From Planctomycetota bacterium (lineage in GTDB: Bacteria > Planctomycetota > OFTM77): DNA of 64,000 nucleotides. The translations under genes were made by a program, and so were the position numbers. Shown in pieces: positions 50,280 through 57,885 of this stretch. The first letter of the stretch is position 1. Each line of letters begins with the position of its first letter. The notes under the pieces were generated by a model. The model ran no database searches, was not told the origin of the DNA, and was given only the letters and a program-made list of their open reading frames with translations. The stretch covers positions 110,523 to 174,522 of the forward strand of contig JAJDCO010000015.1 in NCBI GenBank assembly GCA_029260795.1, given 5' to 3'.

Positions 50280-50374
50280 CGCAACCCTCCTTTACGTGAA
50301 CTCTCGCGACCCGTCCCGAATGGGCAAATACTTTGGCGGGGGGGCAGACTATTTCAAGTTAAATCGAGAGAAAG

Positions 50375-51868
50375 ATGCACTATCTTGGACAGATCTTGAG
50401 AATCACGCTTGCGCTCGCTCTGCTGGCGGGCATCGCCAATGCTGAGGATCGGCCGAACTTCCTGTTCATTCTGACCGACGACCAGGCTCCCCAAACGCTC
50501 GGCGCCTATGGCAACCAAGTCTGCCAGACGCCGAACATCGATCGACTCGCGCGCGAAGGCATGCTGCTGCGCGATGCGCATCACATGGGCTCGTGGAGCG
50601 GCGCGGTCTGTCGGCCTTCGCGGACCATGATCATGACGGGCCGCTCCGTGTGGCGGATTCCGGGCGCCGAGAAGCAGGGCGGCGACCTCGGGGGACTGAG
50701 CGCGGCCGAGATCGCACAACGGTCCCTGCCCGCCGTCTTCAATTCGGCCGGCTACGACACCTTTCGAACCTGCAAGCGCGGCAACTCGTTTCCGGCGGCC
50801 AACGCGCTGTTCACGGTGGTTCACGATCAAACCAAGCGAGGCGGGAGCGCCGAGAGCGGAAGCGCTTGGCACTCCGAACGAGCACTGGACTTCTTGAAGG
50901 ACCGCGCGGCGACGAAGGACGAGGCCCCATTCTTGATGTTCGTCGGCTTCTCGCATCCCCACGATCCTCGGAACGGGACCCCGGAGCTGCTCGAAAAGTA
51001 CGGCGCCTTCAACGCCCAGGAGCCGCCGCAGGAAGTGAATCCCCGCTCACCGAAGCTGCCTCACACCTACTTGCCGGCACATCCCTTCCATCACGGGCAA
51101 CCCGGGCTGCGGGACGAGGAGAAGGTGTCGGGCGTGATGAAGGACCGCTCTGAGGCGACGATCCGCAACGAGCTCGGACGTGAGTACGCCTGCATCGAGA
51201 ACATCGACCGGCAGGTCGGACGACTCTTGAAGCAGCTCGAAGACTCGGGAGAGCTGGACCGGACCTACGTCATCTTCACCTCCGATCACGGCATCGCGGT
51301 CGGTCGACACGGCCTGGCCGGCAAGCAGAACCTCTACGAGCACACCTGGCGCGTGCCGTTCCTGGTGCGCGGCCCCGGCGTCGCGCCCGGCAGCTCGGCC
51401 TCGGGCTACGCGTACCTGATGGATGTCCTGCCAACGCTGTGTGACTTCGCCGGGATCGAGATCCCCGACGGCGTCGAAGGCGTCAGCCTCCGGCCGGTGC
51501 TGGAAGGCAAGGCCGAGCGCGTGCGCGACGTCCTCTACGGCACCTACAGTGGTGGCACGAAGCCCGGTCAGCGCAGCGTGAAGACCGACGGCTGGAAGCT
51601 CATCAAGTACGACGTCCTCGACGGAGCGGTCCAGGAGACCCAGCTCTTCGACTTGTCGGCGAATCCGCTCGAGCTCTTGGTCGAGCATCAGGCGGCTGGG
51701 GTGATCGCCTTGACCGGGCACACGCCCAAGCCTCATCAGGTCGACTTGGCCGAGGACCCGAAGCACGCGAAGAAGCGCGCGGAGCTCGAGGCGCTGCTGC
51801 TGGCCGAGCAGGTGCGCCTCGGCGACCCGTACCGACTCTGGGACCAACCGAAGCTCGAGCGCGACTAG
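50375..51868 (+). CDS. Secreted formylglycine-dependent sulfatase
   Basis: A 497-residue arylsulfatase-family protein. A signal peptide (ILRITLALALLAGIANA, to about residue 23) precedes NFLFILTDDQAPQTLGAYG (Asp35, Asp36) and CRPSR at 79-83, where the Cys would become formylglycine; FVGFSHPHDPR, YVIFTSDHGIAVG and LMDVLPTLCDFAG follow. The C-terminal part has LYGTYSGGTKPGQRSVKTDG, typical of this group. The substrate is unknown. It is divergent from the cysteine-rich gene and distinct in sequence from the sulfatase at 47650-49101. Confidence 0.94.
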   Translation: MHYLGQILRITLALALLAGIANAEDRPNFLFILTDDQAPQTLGAYGNQVCQTPNIDRLAREGMLLRDAHHMGSWSGAVCRPSRTMIMTGRSVWRIPGAEKQGGDLGGLSAAEIAQRSLPAVFNSAGYDTFRTCKRGNSFPAANALFTVVHDQTKRGGSAESGSAWHSERALDFLKDRAATKDEAPFLMFVGFSHPHDPRNGTPELLEKYGAFNAQEPPQEVNPRSPKLPHTYLPAHPFHHGQPGLRDEEKVSGVMKDRSEATIRNELGREYACIENIDRQVGRLLKQLEDSGELDRTYVIFTSDHGIAVGRHGLAGKQNLYEHTWRVPFLVRGPGVAPGSSASGYAYLMDVLPTLCDFAGIEIPDGVEGVSLRPVLEGKAERVRDVLYGTYSGGTKPGQRSVKTDGWKLIKYDVLDGAVQETQLFDLSANPLELLVEHQAAGVIALTGHTPKPHQVDLAEDPKHAKKRAELEALLLAEQVRLGDPYRLWDQPKLERD

Positions 51869-51964
51869 GCGGGCTGCTTCGATTCCAGCCGACAGTGTGT
51901 TCGGAACGGTCCGAAGGGTTGATAGAAAAAGAGAGCCGTCGCTTCGTCTGAGCCCTCGTCCCTC

Positions 51965-52507
51965 TCAAGCTGGACCTCGAATCCACGGAGCTCTTGGGTT
52001 TGGAAACGCGTTTCTCGATCGAGGCGCGTCGGACTCTGCGCGTCCGCGTGATCGCGTCCGGCGCATCACGCTCGAACTCACGGGGCTTCCCTGCTCGGTC
52101 ATCTTGCTCGTCGGGGTGCTCGAGGATGGCCCCGGCCAAGAGGCGCCCGCACGAATCCAGCTCTCGAAGTCTTGAATCTGACGCGGCTGCAGAGGCGGCG
52201 CGTCCATCGGCATCGCGAGCTTGGCGCCCTCGTGTCGAATGGCTCGCAGGATCAGGCTCGCCTCCGGGTCGCCCGGTACGATCGAAGGACCGGACGCCCC
52301 TCCTTCCAAGAGCTCGGCGCGCGAGTCGACACGCAGGTCTCCCATGGCGTCCTTCTCACCATGACAGCCGACACAGTGCTCGAGCAAGACGGGTCGAATG
52401 CGCTCCTCGAAGTGTCGAGCGTCCTCGTCCTGCGCCCGAGCCGGGGAGCCGGCGATGAAGAGAATCGCTGCCACGGTCAGAAGGCAGGGGCTCGCCGAAG
52501 CGATCAA
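51965..52507 (-). pseudogene. Truncated planctomycete cytochrome c (PSCyt1) gene
   Basis: The first 125 of 180 codons encode a signal peptide (LLTVAAILFIAGSPARA) and a PSCyt1 haem domain: FEERIRPVLLEHCVGCHGEK (CxxCH), GDLRVDSRAELLEGG, SLILRAIRHEGAKLAMPMD and FESWIRAGASWP. In the family this domain is followed by DUF1549 and DUF1553 regions in a protein of about 800-1000 residues. Here the sequence after ASWP becomes Ser/Arg-rich and stops, so the large C-terminal part is lost; another frame (GAILEHPDEQDDRAG) continues for a while. The TTG start has no clear ribosome-binding site. It is probably a broken gene. Confidence 0.65.
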
Positions 52508-52610
52508 ATCCGCAAACCACTCGAGGTGTTACACCCGGAAACCACGAGCGCCCGTCCTCCTGCTCGAACGCCGCGCTCCTCCTGCCGGAGATTTTCCTCT
52601 CGCCGTTCGT

Positions 52611-52636
52611 CTACAGTCGTAGTACTACTGGCGTAG
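52611..52636. promoter_or_regulatory. Two tandem BlaI-type operators, CTAC-N4-GTAG
   Basis: CTAC-AGTC-GTAG (52611-52622) and CTAC-TGGC-GTAG (52625-52636) are perfect dyads 14 bases apart centre to centre, 35 bases before the blaI start. TAC...GTA dyads are the usual binding sites of BlaI/MecI/CopY regulators, so this is a likely autoregulatory operator. Confidence 0.75.
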
Positions 52637-52671
52637 ACAAGCGCGCGGCCCCGTTCCTCGGAGAATCCGAG

Positions 52672-53064
52672 ATGTCCGATACCCACGAGCTCACCGATCT
52701 GCAGGTCGACGTGATGCGCGTGCTGTGGCAGTCGAGCGGAGCGACCGCCCAGGACGTCCGCGCGGCACTCGCTGCTCGTGAGCTGGCCCCGACCACCGTC
52801 GCCACGCTCCTGACTCGTCTCGAGAAGCGTGGGCTGGTGGCGCACGACACCGAAGGCCGCCAGTACGTGTACCGCGCACTGGTGAGCGAGGACGCCATCC
52901 GTGACTCGATGGTGAAGGGACTTGCCGACCGCCTCTTCGGTGGAGACATCACCGCTCTCGTGAGCCACTTCCTCGAAGCGCAGGACGTCGCGCCCGGCGA
53001 CCTCGACAAGGTGCGGGAGATGATCGCGGCCAAGGAAAGCGAGCTGCGACGGAGGAAGCGCTGA
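52672..53064 (+). CDS. blaI: BlaI/MecI/CopY family transcriptional repressor
   Basis: A 130-residue winged-helix repressor. LTDLQVDVMRVLWQSSGATA and TVATLLTRLEKRGLVAHDTEG are the hallmark helices, and LVSHFLEAQDVAPGDLDKVR is the C-terminal dimerisation part. In the family, signal-driven cleavage by BlaR1-type protease ends repression. Two tandem operators stand directly upstream, and the M56 peptidase gene follows with a TGATG overlap. The cognate target is not a beta-lactamase here; none is in the window. Confidence 0.93.
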   Translation: MSDTHELTDLQVDVMRVLWQSSGATAQDVRAALAARELAPTTVATLLTRLEKRGLVAHDTEGRQYVYRALVSEDAIRDSMVKGLADRLFGGDITALVSHFLEAQDVAPGDLDKVREMIAAKESELRRRKR

Positions 53065-54587
53065 TGAATCACACCGAGCTAGCGATCCATCTCGCCGAGT
53101 ACTTGCTCGCGGTCTTCTTGCATGCCGTGCCTTGGATCGGAGGCGCCTGGATCGTCACGCGGTCGATGCCGTTCGGGCTTCTCGCTCGCGAGCGTCTTTG
53201 GAAGCTGGCGTTGATCGCTCCCCTGTTCACGGCGGCGATCGGGGGTGCCACAAGCCTCGAGCTGGTAGCCGATCTTCCGGCAAAGACCGTGACACCTGAG
53301 ATGGAATCGAAGGTCTCCCTCCCGCTCGAGCCCCCACGCGTCTCGGTCGCGCCGATCCGGAGGCTGCCCGACTTGACGCCCGTCGTCGTGATCCGCCGTT
53401 GGCCCCTCGCTCTCGTCGTCCTTTGGCTCACCCTCAGCTCAGTGTCGATGATTCGGCTCGCTGCAGCGACCTGGCTGTGGCGCAGACGCCTGGCAGATCG
53501 TCGAACAATCACCCAGGGCCCGATCGTCACCGAGCTGAACCGGCTGCGATGCGAGATGGCGCTTGCGCGCCCGATCCGCCTGACGATGACCCGTCGGCTC
53601 ACCTCGCCCGTCACGCGGGGGCGCGATGAGGTCTGCCTCCCCGTGCAAGCCTTGGCCCTCGATCGCTCCGAGATCCGAGCACTGCTGGCGCACGAGCTGG
53701 CGCACCTGGGTCGTGACGATCGCTTCTGGTTGTGGTGTGGAATCTTGGTCGAGCGCGCATTCCTCCTTCAGCCACTCTTTCGAATCGCGCGCCGTCAGAT
53801 CGGCGTGCTGGCCGAGTTTGCCTGCGACCGGGAAGCGGCCGAGCAGATCGAGGATCCCCTGATGGTAGCTCGATGCCTTTCGAGAGTCGCGAGTTGGATC
53901 GCGCTCCCGCCGCGTCGACTCTGGGCAAACGCGTTCGCTGCCCCGGACAGCCTGCTCGTGAGCCGCGTCCGCCGCCTGATCGAGCCCGTCGAGCGCCGAA
54001 CCCGCGTCCCCGCCCTCTGGGGAGGCGCGTTGATTAGCACCGTGGCGTTCGCGAGTGGCCCGCAGATATCGATCGAGTCTCTCCGACCCAGTGAGCCGAA
54101 GCCCTCTTTCGAAAGACCTCTGGTACAAGCGACCGCGCCGGCCCGTCATCAATCGGGACTCTTGGTCTCGGACGCGGGGCTCGAGATTCGGCTCGAGGCC
54201 GGTCGAGTGGTGTCAGCATCTCATCGCGGAGAGCCGATCCCAGAGGGTCGACGCTTGCGCGAGCCCGAAGGTGTCCGCTTCCTCTCCTCTCAAGGACACG
54301 ATCTGGGATTCCTTCGCACGACTCCCGATGGATTCGCCTACGACCTGAAGCAGACCCCGCGGCGCCGGTTCGTCGTCGCCGAAGACCCGGCCGGGAGCTT
54401 CTCGCTCGAGTTCGACCAGCAAGGTGTTCAGGCGGTGTACCTGGGGAGTCGTCGCTTGGCTCCCGATCGCTGGCTTCGCGACGGCTCACGACTGCGCGTC
54501 CTGCGAGAGAGTGGTGAGCTCGACTTCGAGATCGAGCTGAAGCCCGAAGGTGGAATCTCGTGGTCGCCCCGCCCGGGCCCCTCCTGA
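53064..54587 (+). CDS. BlaR1-like membrane M56 peptidase with a novel sensor domain
   Basis: A 507-residue protein with four membrane helices in the N-terminal half and the M56 zinc motif LLAHELAHLGRDDRF (His210, Glu211, His214) plus FACDREAAE as the downstream ligand region. This is the BlaR1/MecR1 signalling protease that cleaves BlaI. In BlaR1 the outer domain is penicillin-binding; here, after the last helix (about 330), there are only 170 residues of beta-rich sequence (LEIRLEAGRVVSASHRGEP, RFVVAEDPAGSFSLEFDQQ), without SxxK or KTG motifs. It starts inside the blaI stop codon. Confidence 0.88.
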   Translation: MNHTELAIHLAEYLLAVFLHAVPWIGGAWIVTRSMPFGLLARERLWKLALIAPLFTAAIGGATSLELVADLPAKTVTPEMESKVSLPLEPPRVSVAPIRRLPDLTPVVVIRRWPLALVVLWLTLSSVSMIRLAAATWLWRRRLADRRTITQGPIVTELNRLRCEMALARPIRLTMTRRLTSPVTRGRDEVCLPVQALALDRSEIRALLAHELAHLGRDDRFWLWCGILVERAFLLQPLFRIARRQIGVLAEFACDREAAEQIEDPLMVARCLSRVASWIALPPRRLWANAFAAPDSLLVSRVRRLIEPVERRTRVPALWGGALISTVAFASGPQISIESLRPSEPKPSFERPLVQATAPARHQSGLLVSDAGLEIRLEAGRVVSASHRGEPIPEGRRLREPEGVRFLSSQGHDLGFLRTTPDGFAYDLKQTPRRRFVVAEDPAGSFSLEFDQQGVQAVYLGSRRLAPDRWLRDGSRLRVLRESGELDFEIELKPEGGISWSPRPGPS

Positions 54588-54687
54588 CGCCGACTGGTGA
54601 CCTCGACCCGCTTCACTCTCGACGCCGCCCTCCGGGTGGCGAGGTGTCCTTCTCCGTCTGTTGCTCCCTTCGAATCAGGATCGAACT

Positions 54688-55980
54688 ATGATCATTCCTT
54701 CAATCCTCCTGTCTTGCACGCTGAGCGTCTGGCAAACGGATGAGACGGCCGGCATCGATCACGTCTTGGCCGCGCGGTTCTTCGCCGAGGCCGCCTCGAT
54801 CGCCGAGGCGGACGGTGGTCGCCTCTGGGGTCAATCCCTCGCCGGTCCTCTGATGTTTGCCGATCGCTGCACTCGCCAGATCGTGACCAACCACGCCGAC
54901 GCCGAAGAAAGGCTGCAGCCGAAAGGCGATCTCTTCGTCGGACTGCTTCCCCCGGCTCACAACATTGCCAACACGGCGACGCACTGGGCCGGCGTCGAGT
55001 GGACGATGGTCGCGTGGCCGCTTCCCTCGGATCCTTTGGCCCGCCGAAGCCTGCTCGCTCACGAGATGTTTCATCGGATTCAGGACGAGATCGGCTTTCC
55101 GGCAGCCAACCCGTCCAACGCCCATCTCGAGGGCCGCGATGGGCGATTGTGGCTGCGTCTCGAGTGGCGAGCGTTGGCATCGGCCCTCCGAGCCTCCGGC
55201 GATGCACGAGTACTCGCCGCGCTCGATGCCGTCACGTTTCGACGAGAGCGACATTTGCGAATCACGACCGCCGCCGACCAGGAGCGAGCCCTCGAGATGA
55301 ACGAAGGTCTCGCCGAGTACACGGGCCGAGCACTCAGCGGGATGTCTCGGGACCGAGTCGCCGGCGATCTCGCGAATGCGCTGGAGCATCTCCCCGAGTC
55401 CTCGGGCACCCTCATGCGATCGTTCGCCTACACCTCGGGACCGGCCTATGGTTGGCTGCTCGACGATCTCTCACCTGAGTGGCGATCGCGCCTGTCGTTG
55501 AGAACGTCGCTTGCGGATCAGCTCGCCCACGCTCTCGGCATCGAATCCGCGCCGCTTCCGGACGGCGCCCTCTGGGAGCGAGCGGTCGAGTACGACGGAG
55601 AGCGAGTGCGCCGCGAAGAAGAGGAGCGCCAGGCTCGTCAGGAAGCGCGCACCGCTTCGCTCGTTGCGCGCTACGTGACGGGGCCTGTGTTGGAACTGCC
55701 TCTCACGGACGTGATGCGATACTCATTCAATCCCAACAACCTCGAGGCCTTGGGGGAGCACGGGACCTTTTATCCGACGGTCGAGGTCAGCGATGCCTGG
55801 GGCCTCCTCACGGTCGATGGAGGTGCGCTGATGACTCGCGACCCTCGCACGATGCACGTGAGTGTGCCGACGACGATCAGCGACCGCGTGATCGCGGGCG
55901 AGGGTTGGAAGCTGACGCTGGGATCCGGCTGGCAGCTTCGCGCCGACGAGCGAGGTTCATTCCGTATCGAGGCGCGGTGA
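54688..55980 (+). CDS. Exported HExxH metallopeptidase-like protein
   Basis: A 430-residue protein with a short signal peptide (IIPSILLSCTLSVWQ). LLAHEMFHRIQDEIG gives an HExxH zinc site (His125, Glu126, His129), and MNEGLAEYTG near Glu206 offers the third ligand, as in gluzincin families. The C-terminal 100 residues are beta-rich. The precise family is not recognised. The ATG has AGGA 8 bases upstream. It lies 100 bases after the M56 gene on the same strand, and could be part of the BlaI-controlled unit. Confidence 0.75.
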   Translation: MIIPSILLSCTLSVWQTDETAGIDHVLAARFFAEAASIAEADGGRLWGQSLAGPLMFADRCTRQIVTNHADAEERLQPKGDLFVGLLPPAHNIANTATHWAGVEWTMVAWPLPSDPLARRSLLAHEMFHRIQDEIGFPAANPSNAHLEGRDGRLWLRLEWRALASALRASGDARVLAALDAVTFRRERHLRITTAADQERALEMNEGLAEYTGRALSGMSRDRVAGDLANALEHLPESSGTLMRSFAYTSGPAYGWLLDDLSPEWRSRLSLRTSLADQLAHALGIESAPLPDGALWERAVEYDGERVRREEEERQARQEARTASLVARYVTGPVLELPLTDVMRYSFNPNNLEALGEHGTFYPTVEVSDAWGLLTVDGGALMTRDPRTMHVSVPTTISDRVIAGEGWKLTLGSGWQLRADERGSFRIEAR

Positions 55981-56010
55981 AGCGATCTTCGAGAGAGTCG
56001 AGGGACGCCT

Positions 56011-56856
56011 TCAGCGCTTCTTGATCCGGGCCTGGATGCTTTTCAGCTCGTCGCGACCGACCTTGCCGCCCGGATTGCCGGCGTCCGCGATCAGGCGGCG
56101 AACGTTCTCGACCCGCTCGCGGGTCGGAGGGTGCGAGGACATGATCGCTTCGAGGGTGCTCGGGTCCTGCCCACCGGACAGCTCGAACAGCTTCTCCAAG
56201 AACGTGGCCATACCCTCGGGGTCGTAGCCGGTCTTGATCGAGTACTTGACGGCGAGAGCGTCGGACTCGCTCTCATCGTCGCGACCGTACTTGAGGAGAT
56301 AGCCTTGGGCCCCGACGTTGGCGATCATGCCACCGGCGAGGGAGAGCCAATCGGTGCCGCCTTCGGTGCTGAGCGCGTTCTGGACAGCGCCGACGCCGGC
56401 TTGAGCGACCAGGGCCTGGGCCATCTGGTTTGCCGAATGACGGGCGACGACGTGACCGACCTCGTGCCCCATGACGCCCGCGATCTCGGATTCGTTGTCG
56501 GCAGCCAGTAGCAGTCCGGTGTAGACGTAGAGATGGCCACCCGGGACGGCGAAGGCATTCACGGTCTTGGGATCATCGATGACCGTGAAGTGGTACTCGA
56601 TGTCTTGGCGATCGCAGACGGCGACGATCTTTTGACCGATCTCCTGAACGTAGCGTTGCACGGTCGGATCGTCGAGCTCCTTGAGCTCCTTGCTGAGCTC
56701 GGCGGCGTATTGGTTGCCCATCTCGACCTCTTGGCCGACGGGTACGAGAAGGTCACCGAGCGTCTTGCCGACGGATCGACAGCTCGTTCCTACTGCCAAC
56801 ACCGTCAGCAGCAACATCCAACGCAGAGCAGCGCTCCCACTCAACCGAACCGTCAC
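56011..56856 (-). CDS. M48 family lipoprotein metalloprotease
   Basis: A 281-residue envelope zinc protease of the BepA/LoiP type. A lipobox AVGTSC gives Cys26. HEVGH is at 131-135 with the third ligand at Glu195 in GRDDESESDA; VNAFAVPGGHLYVYTGLL precedes the site, as in the family. Such enzymes handle misassembled outer-membrane proteins. The GTG start has GGGGAG about 8 bases upstream. The stop of the preceding gene is 3 bases upstream, so the two are co-transcribed. Confidence 0.92.
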   Translation of the reverse strand: MTVRLSGSAALRWMLLLTVLAVGTSCRSVGKTLGDLLVPVGQEVEMGNQYAAELSKELKELDDPTVQRYVQEIGQKIVAVCDRQDIEYHFTVIDDPKTVNAFAVPGGHLYVYTGLLLAADNESEIAGVMGHEVGHVVARHSANQMAQALVAQAGVGAVQNALSTEGGTDWLSLAGGMIANVGAQGYLLKYGRDDESESDALAVKYSIKTGYDPEGMATFLEKLFELSGGQDPSTLEAIMSSHPPTRERVENVRRLIADAGNPGGKVGRDELKSIQARIKKR

Positions 56857-56859
56857 GAT

Positions 56860-57225
56860 CTAGCTCCCCAGATAGTCTTGGTAGAAGTCCCAAGCGCTCA
56901 TCTCTTCCGCACAGTGGCGACAGATGAACCGCTCGAGTGCTTCGAAGTTGCCGAAGATGCCTTCGGCGTCGTTCAAGTCGTGATACTCGCCACACCGGCA
57001 GCACGGGCGCAAGAGGATTTCCTCGGCGTCGATGCCTCGCAGCACCTCCTGCACGATCTCCTCCAGCGGCACGTACTCGGGATACCGAATACCCTCCTCG
57101 CCGATCTGGATGTCGCGCATGTGCAAGCGCACCAGCACGAACTGCCAGAAGCCTCGGGTCGGGTCACGCCCGAAGCGAGCTCCGAGATCCGAGTAGCTTT
57201 CGAAGCGATCCTGGATCCGCTTCAT
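56860..57225 (-). CDS. Hypothetical protein with two cysteine pairs
   Basis: A 121-residue cytoplasmic protein. CCRCGEYHD and CRHC, 33 residues apart, could bind zinc. The rest is helical and acidic, with a conserved-looking WQFVLVRLHMRDIQIGEEGI and EMSAWDFYQDYLG end. It is not recognised. ATG 57225 is used because of GGGGA 10 bases upstream; a GTG 9 bases earlier is possible. It is the gene just before the M48 protease and after rpoZ. Confidence 0.7.
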   Translation of the reverse strand: MKRIQDRFESYSDLGARFGRDPTRGFWQFVLVRLHMRDIQIGEEGIRYPEYVPLEEIVQEVLRGIDAEEILLRPCCRCGEYHDLNDAEGIFGNFEALERFICRHCAEEMSAWDFYQDYLGS

Positions 57226-57261
57226 TTTGATCACATCCCCGGGGACGGCGAGAATCGGCTC

Positions 57262-57307
57262 TCTGAAAAACGAAGACGCCGCGACCGGTCGGGGCCGCGG
57301 CGCCGTC
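57262..57307 (-). terminator. Intrinsic terminator after rpoZ
   Basis: On the minus strand GCCGCG and CGCGGC (57301-57296 and 57283-57278) form a stem extended by GAC/GTC, followed by a T-rich stretch CGTTTTTC at 57272-57265. It lies about 30 bases after the rpoZ stop. Confidence 0.65.
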
Positions 57308-57334
57308 TCTCAGAACGGTATGCCGATCGAGGTG

Positions 57335-57601
57335 TCAGATGGCCGACGTCGCGCCCAGCCGGCTGTTGGGCTTTGGCTTCTCCTCGTCGGACTCCTCCTG
57401 CACATCGTCGTCGTCGGGGATGAGCTCGATCAACCCGAGCGAAGCCTCCTTGAGCGCCACCTCGATGGGGCTCAGGCCTTTCGGATTGATCAAGGGGTTC
57501 GCCCCCTTGACGAGCTCCCGACACCGCTTTTGAAGCAAGGCCGTGAGCTTGAAGATGCCCCCGACACGCTTCTGAGCTTCCTTGAGAAGCTGCTGGTCCA
57601 T
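57335..57601 (-). CDS. rpoZ: RNA polymerase omega subunit
   Basis: An 88-residue protein matching the omega subunit, which assists assembly of the beta-prime subunit into RNA polymerase. Seen: GGIFKLTALLQKRCRELVKG aligned with the NRFELVLLAAKRARQL core of the family, then PLIN and IEVALKEASLGLIEL, and an acidic tail. GGAGG stands 8 bases before the ATG. It is divergent in sequence, as omega subunits are in Planctomycetota, hence moderate confidence. A promoter and a long leader lie upstream. Confidence 0.72.
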   Translation of the reverse strand: MDQQLLKEAQKRVGGIFKLTALLQKRCRELVKGANPLINPKGLSPIEVALKEASLGLIELIPDDDDVQEESDEEKPKPNSRLGATSAI

Positions 57602-57850
57602 GGACGACGCCTCCGGTTCGGCAGAATACGACCTCGATCAGGAAACGAGACCCTCAGCGACTCGCGACAAGAGACGATCACCCTGAAACGAGATCACGCC
57701 ACCCAGGCGACCGTCAGCCCACTGACGCTCACCGGACAGGCTCCCGCGTGATACCCCGTCTGCCCTCGACATGTCGGGTGTGGATGCCCCCTGTTTCCAA
57801 CCGCAAAGGCTGGCTGGAATTGCGATTCGCTCCGCTTCCTGCGCCTGAAA
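57602..57850 (-). other. Structured leader or small RNA upstream of rpoZ
   Basis: About 250 bases between the promoter at 57857-57885 and the rpoZ start. On the minus strand they contain a hairpin TTCCAGCC...GGTTGGAA near 57818-57794, a dyad GACATGTC near 57771, and a perfect hairpin CGTCAG-TGGG-CTGACG (57727-57712). No open reading frame with a ribosome-binding site is seen. It may be a 5' leader or an independent small RNA. Confidence 0.45.
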
Positions 57851-57856
57851 CTCGCC

Positions 57857-57885
57857 AATCTAGAGACGTCTAACGCCCTTGTCAA
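57857..57885 (-). promoter_or_regulatory. Near-consensus sigma-70 promoter upstream of rpoZ
   Basis: On the minus strand TTGACA (57885-57880), 17-base spacer, TAGATT (57862-57857). The -35 box is consensus and overlaps the stop codon of the M42 gene. Start of transcription would be near 57850. Confidence 0.7.
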
